DNA of 64,000 bases from Bacteroidaceae bacterium (GTDB lineage: Bacteria > Bacteroidota > Bacteroidia > Bacteroidales > Bacteroidaceae), in the NCBI GenBank assembly GCA_017517605.1, contig JAFWYQ010000113.1, positions 1-64,000 on the forward strand. The letters are read 5' to 3'. A model generated the notes under the pieces. The model worked only from the letters and a program-made list of their open reading frames with translations. It made no database searches and had not been told where the DNA came from. The number at the start of each line of letters is the position of its first letter. The first letter of the stretch is position 1. This document shows positions 53,902-61,307 of the stretch, piece after piece. A program made the position numbers and the translations under genes.

Positions 53902-55146
53902 TTATATGATGTCTATCTTTTTCTCTCCGCGTTTCAACCGCTCGTGCATGTCGGTAGCTATGGTGAAGAAGGCATCGCCGCTGGAGTTGAGGGCGGTCTC
54001 AACAGAGTCCTGCACCACACCGATGATGAATCCTACCGCCACTACTTGCATGGCTACATCGTTGCTGATGCCGAAGAGTGAGCAGGCCATTGGTATCAGT
54101 AACAACGACCCTCCAGCCACACCCGATGTGCCACAAGCACCCAGAGTGGCTACAATGCTGAGCAACAGGGCGCTGCCCACTGATGGGACAATGCCCAAGG
54201 TGTGGCAGGTAGCAAGTGTCATTACTGTGATGGTAACCGCTGCACCGTCCATATTGATGGTGCTGCCGAGGGGGATGCTTACTGAGTAGAAATCTTCGTC
54301 GATGCCCATACGCTTGCACAGGTTCATGTTAACAGGGATGTTGGCCGCCGACGAGCGAGTGAAGAAGGCGCTAACAGCACTCTCCTTGAGGCATCGCCAC
54401 AATAGCGGATAGGGATTGCGGCGAAGCATACATCCCACAATCAACGGATTGAGCACGATGGATGTAAGCAACATGCAGCCCACAAGGAGCAACAGTAATT
54501 TGCCATAGGTAGAGAATATTTCAAGACCGCTCTTCGATACGGTGGTATAGACCAGGCCGAGGATGCCGAACGGGGCACACTGGATAATCCATGCCACTAT
54601 CTTGGACACTGCATCGGCCCATTGGCGAAGGGTGGCGATGGCCTGGGCGCCTGCCACGGATTTTAGAGCCAAACCGACGACCGCCGCCCAGAAGAGTATA
54701 CTCAAGTAGTTGGCATTGGCTATGGCGGTAACGGGATTACTAATCACCCCGCCCACGATGTTGCGGAACACATCGCCTAAGGCACTGGGTGCGCTGCCCG
54801 AAGCACCCGACACATCGGCCAAGGCTATGTGTACAGGGAAGAGGTAACTGCCTGCAACGGCTACCACCGCCGCCATCAGCGTGGTGAGCATATAGAGGGT
54901 GATGGCCATGCGGAAGCGGTTACCCAAACCCGCACGTGCTGTTGCTACCGAGGAGGTGACGAGTACGGCTACCAACACGGGAGCCATAGCTTTGAGGGCA
55001 CCCACAAAGAGATCGCCCAACATGGATATAACACTAATGTCCGGCACGATAAGTGCCAATGCGGAGCCTGCCACGATGCCGCCGAGGATACGCAGCATTA
55101 AGTTGGTCTGTTGCCATCTGCTCAGAGTGGATTTGATAATTCCCAT
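53902..55146 (-). CDS. sstT: Na+-coupled serine/threonine symporter
   Basis: A DAACS-family transporter importing Ser/Thr with Na+. TRSSAANIPVNM, IPLGSTINMDGAAVTIT and GACGTSGVAGGSLLLIPMA are the hairpin-1, TM7 and hairpin-2 motifs of SstT. 414 aa with about eight membrane helices. Single gene with a consensus promoter at 55169-55199. Confidence 0.93.
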   Translation of the reverse strand: MGIIKSTLSRWQQTNLMLRILGGIVAGSALALIVPDISVISMLGDLFVGALKAMAPVLVAVLVTSSVATARAGLGNRFRMAITLYMLTTLMAAVVAVAGSYLFPVHIALADVSGASGSAPSALGDVFRNIVGGVISNPVTAIANANYLSILFWAAVVGLALKSVAGAQAIATLRQWADAVSKIVAWIIQCAPFGILGLVYTTVSKSGLEIFSTYGKLLLLLVGCMLLTSIVLNPLIVGCMLRRNPYPLLWRCLKESAVSAFFTRSSAANIPVNMNLCKRMGIDEDFYSVSIPLGSTINMDGAAVTITVMTLATCHTLGIVPSVGSALLLSIVATLGACGTSGVAGGSLLLIPMACSLFGISNDVAMQVVAVGFIIGVVQDSVETALNSSGDAFFTIATDMHERLKRGEKKIDII

Positions 55147-55168
55147 ACCTTATTATAATATTTGCTTG

Positions 55169-55199
55169 CAAAGGTACTAACAAAAGTGGGTATGGCAAA
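55169..55199 (-). promoter_or_regulatory. Promoter of sstT
   Basis: Minus strand -33 TTTG (55196-55199), 19-nt spacer, -7 TACCTTTG (55169-55176). Confidence 0.8.
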
Positions 55200-55364
55200 A
55201 TTATCAGCAGAGCATTATGGCAAAAAAACATTTTTCCGCAGGCAATGATAATCTGATTTTCTTTATTTAGGATTCGCTGTGCAAATTGACATATTTGTAA
55301 CCTCAATTTATTTTCAAGACTATGACATAAAAAGTTCATCAGCATTATTAAATAAATTCATTCT

Positions 55365-55396
55365 TTTGGTATATTGAACAGATTTATCTATTTTTG
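55365..55396 (+). promoter_or_regulatory. Promoter left on the ftsZ-like 5' fragment
   Basis: -33 TTTG (55365-55368), 20-nt spacer, -7 TATTTTTG (55389-55396), ATG at 55417. It is a complete promoter in front of a truncated gene. Confidence 0.65.
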
Positions 55397-55416
55397 TATG
55401 CCAATTTTGAATACTT

Positions 55417-55698
55417 ATGAATAACGAACTAACAAATGATATCCCTTTGGATTTCAACTTACCGAAGGACAAGACGGAGAACATCATTAAGGTGATAGGT
55501 GTTGGGGGTGGTGGAGGAAATGCCTCTCGACCTTTGACTTTTAAACTCTTCGTCTCAACTCATCACGTTTGCTCTCTCCCCTTTTGGGGAGTCAGAGGGG
55601 TCTATCCTAATTTCATTTTCATTTTGAATGCGGGAGTCCTTAGTATGAGCATTTTCAATGCGTCTATATACCTTATTATATATATGGCATTCGTTTGA
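55417..55698 (+). pseudogene. 5' fragment of an ftsZ-like gene
   Basis: The first 36 codons (MNNELTNDIPLDFNLPKD..IIKVIGVGGGGGNA) match the start of the ftsZ-like gene at 59704, with 11 differences in 108 bases, mostly silent. After base 55528 the similarity ends and the frame runs into unrelated sequence to 55698. So the gene is cut just after its GTP-binding G1 segment, while its promoter is kept. The remaining copy lies 4.2 kb downstream, beyond the retroelement and toxin genes. Confidence 0.85.
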
Positions 55699-55930
55699 TG
55701 TTGCCATAAGATACGGTTCTTCAACTAATGATTTTTAATTCGGGTTGACTTATTTTTGAATGCCTAAACCCTTTAACTTCTCAACGCAACTCCGTTGCAT
55801 TTCAACCGTAACAAGGTTACGCATCAACCGTTGCATCGCAGCTTTTCACTCTTTCATTAGTTTGCAACCTCATCAGCTTCGCAGTCTTTCGTTTACAACC
55901 CCCGCTTGTACTTTGTAATTGGTAAATTGC

Positions 55931-56017
55931 ACATGAATTTCTGTTCTTCAACATAAAACTGTAAAATTCTTCACTCTTTGTTCTTCACTCTTCACTAAAT
56001 TTTGTACTTTTGTCCCG
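55931..56017 (+). repeat. 87-bp promoter cassette, copy 2
   Basis: Homologous to 29020-29105. Ends in -7 box TACTTTTG (56005-56012) and TCCCG. The 230 bp before it (55700-55930) has no gene; it holds TCAAC words at 55791, 55802 and 55824 (11 and 22 bp apart) with small palindromes such as GCAACTCCGTTGC. Confidence 0.8.
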
Positions 56018-56276
56018 ATAATTGAAATATTAACGGATAAAACAGATAGGCCAATGAAACAAGTGCGCAGTTTTCTGCGCCCATTTCAAGACATAAACAT
56101 AGGGAAAGCGTTTGAGCTTTGACTTTGGCTTCTGAAACTTCGACACTTTCAAACGAGCACCAAGAGTAAAGCGATGGACGCTCACGCCCCTCTCGGCGTG
56201 GGCTTTACTCGTATAGTTTGGTGCAAGGTAGTCGAAGACCTCAGAAGCAAATCATCGGGTTCTGTCCGCGCTTTTT
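56013..56276 (+). ncRNA. Candidate structured RNA B (same family as candidate A)
   Basis: Follows a -7 box and ends in CGCGCTTTTTTTG. GCTTCTGA(AA)CTTCGAC (56128-56143) pairs with GTCGAAG(ACC)TCAGAAGC (56231-56248); inside are GCACCAA/TTTGGTGC, AGTAAAGC/GCTTTACT and CACGCC/GGCGTG. CGGA..ACAGA near 56034 can pair with TCTGTCCG next to the U-tract. GGTAG precedes the 3' strand of the inner helix, as in candidate A. It ends 75 nt before the retroelement target gene. Confidence 0.5.
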
Positions 56277-56350
56277 TTGTTTCTGAGGATTTTTGCTTTC
56301 CTGTGAAAGGTCGTTGTAAGGTGAATAAATGACAATTAAAAATATATTCT

Positions 56351-57619
56351 ATGAAAAAGTTAAGATTGATGTTGTGGATGCAGTTATTGATGCTTCCGCT
56401 GATTGTTTTCTCTTCGTTTTCGGGATGCTCTAATGTAGGTAATGACAGTACGACGACTACATTGCCATCGGAAAAAGATAGTATTGCAACGAATCCGTCT
56501 GTTGAAAGTAAATTCATCATTTATGAGAATTTGGGTTCGGATGATTGGACTTACTTGTTGGTTGCCGATACGGATAACCTTATGTTGGTGGAAGACTCTT
56601 TGGGCAATTTTGTTCGTGCCTATGGTCTTTTTGAGGGAAATGAAGTAAGAATGAATTTTGATGAGAGAAAAGAATTGTTCACACTTCGCATTGATAGTAT
56701 GTATGAAATGGAACTACGGTATAAAGGCGATAGTGTGTTTGTATATAATAATAACTCTTTTCATTCGTTTTCTATCTCTGAATTGTGTGAGAATGTCACA
56801 AGGGTGTCAAATGGTGATGTGTTGGGGGCATTGTTCAGTGAAGCGATAGGTGAACTGATTCCTTCTGTTATTTCGGCTCCAATAGAACTGATGAAATACC
56901 TTTATGAGACTGATGATATGAATCATCATGAGAAGATTGATTATATCGAAAACGGGGATTACGGCCTTGTTCCTCCTGAATTGCTTGACAAACTGTTTGG
57001 TTGGGCAGATAAAAAAGAACCAGGCGAATCCTGCCCTAATGAAAATCACGTCCACGCCGTTGACCTCGGTTTGTCAGTCAAGTGGGCATGTTGTAATGTA
57101 GGTGCGAATGTCCCCGAGGGTTACGGTGGCTATTATGCTTGGGGTGAGACTGAGGAGAAGAGTGACTATACTGAATATACCTATAAATATGTTAGAGATT
57201 TGGATGGAGATGGTAATTATTGGGATGATGAAGATAATTGGATGAATATCGGTTCCAACATTAGTGGAACCCAATACGATGTAGCCCATGTCAAATGGGG
57301 TGGCAGTTGGCGTATGCCCACATTGGACGAAATCAAAGAACTCGTGAACAAATGTTCTTGGAAATGGACATCCCTCAATGGTGTGAGCGGTCAGCTCGTC
57401 ACCGGCCCTAACGGTAATAGCATCTTCCTGCCCGCTGCGGGCAGCCGCCGCGGTGCGGGCCTCTTCACCCGTGGCTCGTACGGCTACTACTGGTCTGCTA
57501 CGTTGCACGAGTACTACAGCGGCGACGCGTGCAGCCTCTACTTCTACGACGGCTACTACTACTGGCGCTATTGGGACTACCGTCGCTACGGCCTCACCGT
57601 TCGCCCTGTCACAGAATAG
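56351..57619 (+). CDS. Diversity-generating-retroelement target lipoprotein (Fib_succ_major / C-type-lectin-like fold)
   Basis: 422 aa. MKKLRLMLWMQLLMLPLIVFSSFSGC is a lipoprotein signal. A middle region (about 30-220) is unknown. From about 235, VHAVDLGLSVKWACCNVGAN, YYAWGETE, VKWGGSWRMPTLDEIKEL and SIFLPAAGSR are the Fibrobacter-major-paralogous domain, a lectin-like fold used as scaffold by Bacteroides DGR targets. The last 55 residues (GSYGYYWSATL...YGLTVRPVTE) are the variable region: codons become almost all NNC (TAC, GAC, AGC, TTC, CGC), as expected when AAC codons of a template were mutated at A. Surface ligand binding is the family role. The reverse transcriptase needed to vary it is broken here. 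Confidence 0.85.
   Translation: MKKLRLMLWMQLLMLPLIVFSSFSGCSNVGNDSTTTTLPSEKDSIATNPSVESKFIIYENLGSDDWTYLLVADTDNLMLVEDSLGNFVRAYGLFEGNEVRMNFDERKELFTLRIDSMYEMELRYKGDSVFVYNNNSFHSFSISELCENVTRVSNGDVLGALFSEAIGELIPSVISAPIELMKYLYETDDMNHHEKIDYIENGDYGLVPPELLDKLFGWADKKEPGESCPNENHVHAVDLGLSVKWACCNVGANVPEGYGGYYAWGETEEKSDYTEYTYKYVRDLDGDGNYWDDEDNWMNIGSNISGTQYDVAHVKWGGSWRMPTLDEIKELVNKCSWKWTSLNGVSGQLVTGPNGNSIFLPAAGSRRGAGLFTRGSYGYYWSATLHEYYSGDACSLYFYDGYYYWRYWDYRRYGLTVRPVTE
57470..57616 (+). other. DGR variable region (VR)
   Basis: NNC-rich, aromatic-rich codons from GSYGYYW to the conserved end GLTVRPVTE. No template repeat (an A-rich relative) is found elsewhere in the window. Confidence 0.7.
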
Positions 57620-57661
57620 AAGCGAAGCGTATCCAATTCATTTGATTTATTTAATTCATTT

Positions 57662-57709
57662 AGAGCGGGCATAAATGGAGTCCGCTCTTCACACAACCCG
57701 CGAAGCGGG
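57662..57709. other. Hairpins just after the VR
   Basis: AGAGCGG (57662-57668)/CCGCTCT (57682-57688) and CCCGC GAA GCGGG (57697-57709). In studied DGRs a hairpin/cruciform after the VR aids target recognition; these may play that part or terminate the target mRNA. Confidence 0.5.
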
Positions 57710-57730
57710 TCGAAAATATTTTTCAGAAAT

Positions 57731-58180
57731 ATGGCACAGATAAAAGACATATTGCAGGAGGAACAGAAGAACGATGGTTCTTTCATCCGCCTTTATGCTG
57801 AGGGAATCTTCTACAAGGCATACGAGCGTAGTGCATGGACGGCCTGCCGCGTGCTCCATCCTTTCATGGTAAAGAAGCGTGCTGTCCGTAAGGTGGGGCA
57901 GGAAGTGGTGAGCATCGGATTCCCTAAGACTTCGCTTCAGAAGTGGGCCGGAAGCAGACGGGTGGAAGATGTTGGTGACGAAGCCGTTCTGATATATCTG
58001 TCCAAAGAAGAGTTTGTGCTGTTTGATGAAAAAGAGTTTGAGGAATGGAAAGCGGGGGCGGTGTGGATTGCCGATAGGAAACCTCACTTCACAACTATTC
58101 AGCAATGTCTATATGAATCGCTACGACCAGTATATGAAACGTGTGCTGAAATGCAAGGCATACGGCCGGTATGTGGATGA
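57731..58180 (+). CDS. DGR accessory protein, MutS-like (MSL type), C-terminus altered by a deletion
   Basis: MAQIKDILQEEQKNDGSFIRLYAEGIFYKAYERSAW resembles the mismatch-recognition domain I of MutS (phenylalanine-containing F-Y-x-A-Y-E block), the MSL accessory type known from Bacteroides DGRs in place of Avd. The similarity holds for about 110 residues, to EFEEWKAG; the rest (from about 58060) reads through reverse-transcriptase DNA in the wrong frame and ends at 58180. So the original C-terminus, the template repeat and the first half of the RT gene were deleted together. Confidence 0.65.
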   Translation: MAQIKDILQEEQKNDGSFIRLYAEGIFYKAYERSAWTACRVLHPFMVKKRAVRKVGQEVVSIGFPKTSLQKWAGSRRVEDVGDEAVLIYLSKEEFVLFDEKEFEEWKAGAVWIADRKPHFTTIQQCLYESLRPVYETCAEMQGIRPVCG

Positions 58181-58586
58181 TTCCTATGTGGTGGGGTGTC
58201 ATAAAGCCGCCTTGCGTGAGAAAGTTCCGTTGATAAAAGAGTTCCTGAAAACAGAATTGGGCTTGGAACTCCATCCCGACAAGTTGCAGTTGTGCAATGT
58301 CCGTCACGGGGTAGCTTTCCTTGGAGCGTACTTGAAGCCTTACCGCAATTACATTCATAACGATTCCTTGCTGCGGATACGCGAAGGACTTGAATTGTTA
58401 AAACACATACACGATACAGAAGCGTTGCGTGCTTCGCTGGATTCTTATTTAGGAGTAATGTCGCATTATGCTTCATTCCGATTGCGACGGAAACTCTTCT
58501 GTAGCCAGCATCATCTGTTCCGATATGGATGTTTCGGGAAACATTTGTTGACTTTCAAACGAAATCATGGTCTCCTTTACTGTTAA
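58065..58586 (+). pseudogene. 3' half of the DGR reverse transcriptase
   Basis: The frame reads GLPIGNLTSQLFSNVYMNRYDQY..., where the SQ after GNLT is the DGR-RT form of motif 4, then YGRYVDDSYVVG with the catalytic YVDD, then KLQLCNVRHGVAFLGAYLKPY (palm end and thumb). The fingers and motifs 1-3 (about the first 200 residues) are missing; the DNA before 58065 belongs to the MSL gene in another frame. No start codon suits a working enzyme, so it is dead unless complemented. Confidence 0.85.
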
Positions 58587-58653
58587 CTCCGTTCGCCTAC
58601 CGTGTTAACTCCGTTCGCCTACCGTGTTAACTCGGTTCGCGAACGGAGTTAAC
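58582..58653. repeat. 22-bp array of GTTAACTCCGTTCGC words closing in a palindrome
   Basis: Units begin at 58582, 58604 and 58626, exactly 22 bp apart (GTTAACTCCGTTCGC + CTACCGT). The third ends in GGTTCGCGAACGGAGTTAAC, an inverse of the word. Same family as 41395-41443. It directly follows the RT stop codon. Confidence 0.9.
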
Positions 58654-58699
58654 TATATAAAGGGGAGTTTATACATACAGTATGGAAATGTAGGCATCC

Positions 58700-58848
58700 T
58701 TCTTGGCCAAGCTGCTTGACGGTAGCTCTCAAGTGCTGATTGATGGTAAGGGCAATGTGGTGAATCGGTGAGTAATTTCCCGACTTGACATTGGATGAGT
58801 AAATGAAGAAATCAGATTAGCAAGGGCGGAAAGGAAAAGGAAATAAAG
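58700..58848 (+). pseudogene. Gene debris incl. duplicated 3' end of the antitoxin gene
   Basis: 58800-58848 (NEEIRLARAERKRK then TAA) is a near copy of the antitoxin 3' end at 59239-59285. Before it, an open stretch (ASFLAKLLDGSSQVLIDGKG, about 58693-58772) looks like the tail of another unidentified protein. Confidence 0.55.
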
Positions 58849-58890
58849 CTGGAGTGATGTATGAAATATAGTAAAATAATAATAAAATAT

Positions 58891-58952
58891 TGCATAATGG
58901 TTGAAAATTAATGCATAATGATTGCATAATTGGTTTTAATCGTCTATATTTG
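58891..58952 (+). promoter_or_regulatory. Promoter and putative operator of the toxin-antitoxin operon
   Basis: TGCATAAT at 58891, 58912 and 58923 (21 and 11 bp apart, so on one DNA face) lies over and upstream of -33 TTG (58922-58924) and -7 TATATTTG (58945-58952), spacing 20. Antitoxins of this class usually repress their own operon at such sites. Confidence 0.6.
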
Positions 58953-58982
58953 CGGAATAATCATTTAATGAAAAGGATAATT

Positions 58983-59285
58983 ATGGCACAAGTATCTATG
59001 ACTGTCAGGATGGACTCTGAGTTGAAAATGATGTTTGACTCCCTTTGCGCTCAATTCGGAATGAGTGCTAACACTGCTATGAATGTGTTTGCCAAAGCTG
59101 TGGTACAACGTAGAAGTATCCCCTTTGAAATAAAGGCGATTGATGAACCGAAACCCATCAATGAAGGTTTAAAGGCTTTTTGTGAACTTCGAGAAGTTGC
59201 TCAAAAAAATGGATTGGCTGATATGAGTCTTGAAGAAATAAATGAAGAAATCAGATTAGCAAGAGCGAAAAGGAAAAGGAGATGA
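58983..59285 (+). CDS. RelB/DinJ-type antitoxin
   Basis: 100 aa from the ATG at 58983 (MAQVSMTVRMDSELKMMFDSL); the longer frame from 58911 starts inside the operator/promoter region. The N-terminal ribbon-helix-helix (TVRMDSELKMMFDSLCAQFGMSANTAMNVFAKAVV) binds DNA; the Lys/Arg-rich C-terminal helix (SLEEINEEIRLARAKRKRR) would wrap the toxin. Its TGA overlaps the toxin ATG by four bases. Pairing a RelB-type antitoxin with a PIN toxin is seen in this phylum. Confidence 0.85.
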   Translation: MAQVSMTVRMDSELKMMFDSLCAQFGMSANTAMNVFAKAVVQRRSIPFEIKAIDEPKPINEGLKAFCELREVAQKNGLADMSLEEINEEIRLARAKRKRR

Positions 59286-59695
59286 TTTATGCTGTGATAG
59301 ATACCAATGTAATAGTTTCTGCACTGTTCACTTCTAATATTGAAGCTGCAACAGTAAAGGTCTTTAATGCGATACTTCAAGGACAAATAGTGCCATTGTA
59401 TAACAAGGAGATTTATGAAGAATATAAAGAGGTGTTGAATCGTCCAAAATTTCATTTCCCACACTCAATAATTAAACAATATTTAAAGGCTATTCAAGAG
59501 CTTGGAATGGAAATAGAACGTGTGCATTGTAGTTCAGAGGAGTTCCCTGATATGGATGACATTGTCTTTTATGAAGTGGCTATGTCTAAAGATGATGCCT
59601 ATCTGGTGACTGGGAACACAAAACATTTTCCTAAATCGCCAATTGTAGTGACACCTGCTGAAATGATGCAGATACTTATGGGTAAACCAATTTAA
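59282..59695 (+). CDS. PIN-domain toxin (COG1569 type)
   Basis: 137-residue ribonuclease toxin. Acidic metal ligands: Asp in MIYAVIDTNVIVSALF, Glu in YNKEIYEEYKEVLNR, and Asp in SSEEFPDMDDIVFYEVA and DAYLVTGNTKHF. It is translationally coupled to the antitoxin. The operon ends only 8 nt before the ftsZ-like gene, so that gene may now be transcribed from the toxin-antitoxin promoter. Confidence 0.87.
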   Translation: MIYAVIDTNVIVSALFTSNIEAATVKVFNAILQGQIVPLYNKEIYEEYKEVLNRPKFHFPHSIIKQYLKAIQELGMEIERVHCSSEEFPDMDDIVFYEVAMSKDDAYLVTGNTKHFPKSPIVVTPAEMMQILMGKPI

Positions 59696-59703
59696 AGCAG
59701 ACC

Positions 59704-60935
59704 ATGAATAACGAACAATCAAAAGATATTCCTTTGGATTTCAACTTGCCGAAGGATAAGACGGAGAATATCATTAAGGTGATTGGTATTGGAGGCGGTG
59801 GAGGAAATGCCGTGACTAACATGTATAAACAGGGCATCTGCAATGTAGCCTTTGCCGTATGCAACACAGATAGTCAGGCCTTGGCGAAATGTGAAGTGCC
59901 TGTGAGGGTTCAGCTGGGTGAATCGGGATTGGGCACAGGCGGACAACCCGAAAAGGGAAAACAAGAGGCCGAGGAGGCTATCGACAGGATTGAGAAACTG
60001 TTCGACGATGATACCAAATGGTGTTCATCACGGCTGGTATGGGTGGAGGAACGGGCACGGGCGCAAGTCCCGTGATTGCACGTGTGGCCAAACAACGCGG
60101 CATACTTACCATCGGTATTGTGACCATCCCCTTCCGCTTTGAGGGGAAGCTACGCATCAAGAAGGCACTGCATGGGGTGGAGGAGATGAGGAAGAATGTG
60201 GATGCAATGCTGGTGATCAACAACGAAAGGTTAATTGACATTTATAAGGATGAGATGCTTGATGCTGTTTCTGCTCTTTCGAAAGCGGATGAGGTGCTGA
60301 CCGTATCGACGAAGAGCATTGCCGAGATTATTACCATAAAGGGTATCATCAACCGGGACTTCCAAGATGTGCAGACGGTAATGAAGGATGGGGGAACGAG
60401 CTTGATTTCGGTTGGCGAGGCAAGTGGCGAACACCGCATACAGAAGGCTTTCATAAAGGCATTGGAATCTCCGTTGCTGAGTAATATGCATGTGGATAAG
60501 GCGGAGAAGTTGCTCTACATCATCTATTCGTGCGAAGAGAATCCTGTGGGCATACGCGAATTGGGCGAGATAAACGAACTGATGGAGGAATTTACACAGG
60601 ATGTGCTGGTATTGTGGGGACTTTATCGGGACAACTCGTTGGGGGATAATGTGAAAGTGGCGCTTATCGCTTCGGGGTTGGATGACAAGCCTCAGGTGGC
60701 TACACCTGTGGAGGATGTGGACTTCGTGCGTCAGATGGAATCGTACTATGGTGTGAAGAGGCAGGAGCCTGTTGCTGCTACCCCCCAACAAAAGGAAGAA
60801 AGGGCAGAAGAGGAGGTGTGTGTGGCAGAGGAACCCTCTGATGATGTGGAAACACTCCAAACTGAAGGAAACAGCCTGTTTACAAAAATAAAGAATGAAC
60901 TTGAAAAGTTTGTTGAAAAGTTAGCGGAGGAATAA
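59704..60935 (+). pseudogene. Second, divergent ftsZ-like gene with a one-base frameshift
   Basis: FtsZ polymerises into the division ring with GTP. Frame 1 (59704-60017) has IIKVIGIGGGGGNAVTNMYKQG and VAFAVCNTDSQALAKC; frame 2 (60018-60935) has MVFITAGMGGGTGTGASPVIA (tubulin signature), GIVTIPFRFEGK and the T7-side DVQTVMKDGG. Family proteins read ...TKMVFITAGMG; here ACC AAA TGG lacks one A at 60015-60017. Together about 410 aa. The sequence differs from the usual Bacteroides FtsZ and the gene is outside any division cluster, so it is an extra copy. C-terminal tail ends KNELEKFVEKLAEE. Confidence 0.85.
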
Positions 60936-60966
60936 GTGAGTGATGGATGTGTGACAAGATACAAAA

Positions 60967-60995
60967 AAAGGAGGCCAAATGGTCTCCTTTCTTTC
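60967..60995 (+). terminator. Terminator after the ftsZ-like gene
   Basis: AAAGGAGGCC pairs with GGTCTCCTTT (60967-60990, one mismatch) followed by CTTTC. Confidence 0.65.
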
Positions 60996-60996
60996 G

Positions 60997-61072
60997 TGGT
61001 ACGCTCTCAGGGATTCGAACCCTGGACCCACTGATTAAGAGTCAGTTGCTCTACCAGCTGAGCTAAGAACGC
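60997..61072 (-). tRNA. tRNA-Lys (anticodon CTT), copy 1
   Basis: Minus-strand cloverleaf: acceptor GCGTTCT, D-arm AGCTCAGCTGGTAGAGC, anticodon loop CTCTTAA within ACTGACTCTTAATCAGT, T-arm CCAGGGTTCGAATCCCTG, encoded CCA (60997-60999). Mature ends 61072 to 61000. Confidence 0.95.
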
Positions 61073-61097
61073 GTATGCATTTGAGCTTTTTGTTTTG

Positions 61098-61173
61098 TGG
61101 TACGCTCTCAGGGATTCGAACCCTGGACCCACTGATTAAGAGTCAGTTGCTCTACCAGCTGAGCTAAGAACGC
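61098..61173 (-). tRNA. tRNA-Lys (anticodon CTT), copy 2
   Basis: Identical to copy 1, transcribed first. The two are 25 nt apart and probably cleaved from one precursor. CCA is encoded at 61098-61100. Confidence 0.95.
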
Positions 61174-61307
61174 ATGGTTCATTTCTCAAATGCGGTGCAA
61201 AGGTAGGCATTATTTTTGAACCAACCAAATATTTAGATAAAAGTTTTTATGACGAAAAATCTACATGGTTGGTTTTTAGCACTTTTCAAATGGAGTTTTT
61301 TTGTGCA

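Noticed and set aside
56013..56276. tmRNA or DGR template repeat
   Set aside because: There is no tRNA-like GGTTCGATTCC end or tag frame, and no similarity to the variable region of the target gene.
57620..58065. Template repeat of the DGR
   Set aside because: I looked for an A-rich version of the VR end (GGCCTCACCGTTCGCCC) on both sides and found none in the window.
61000..61173. tRNA-Lys pair as an integration site of an island
   Set aside because: Both tRNAs are complete, no partial tRNA copy or integrase is found nearby.
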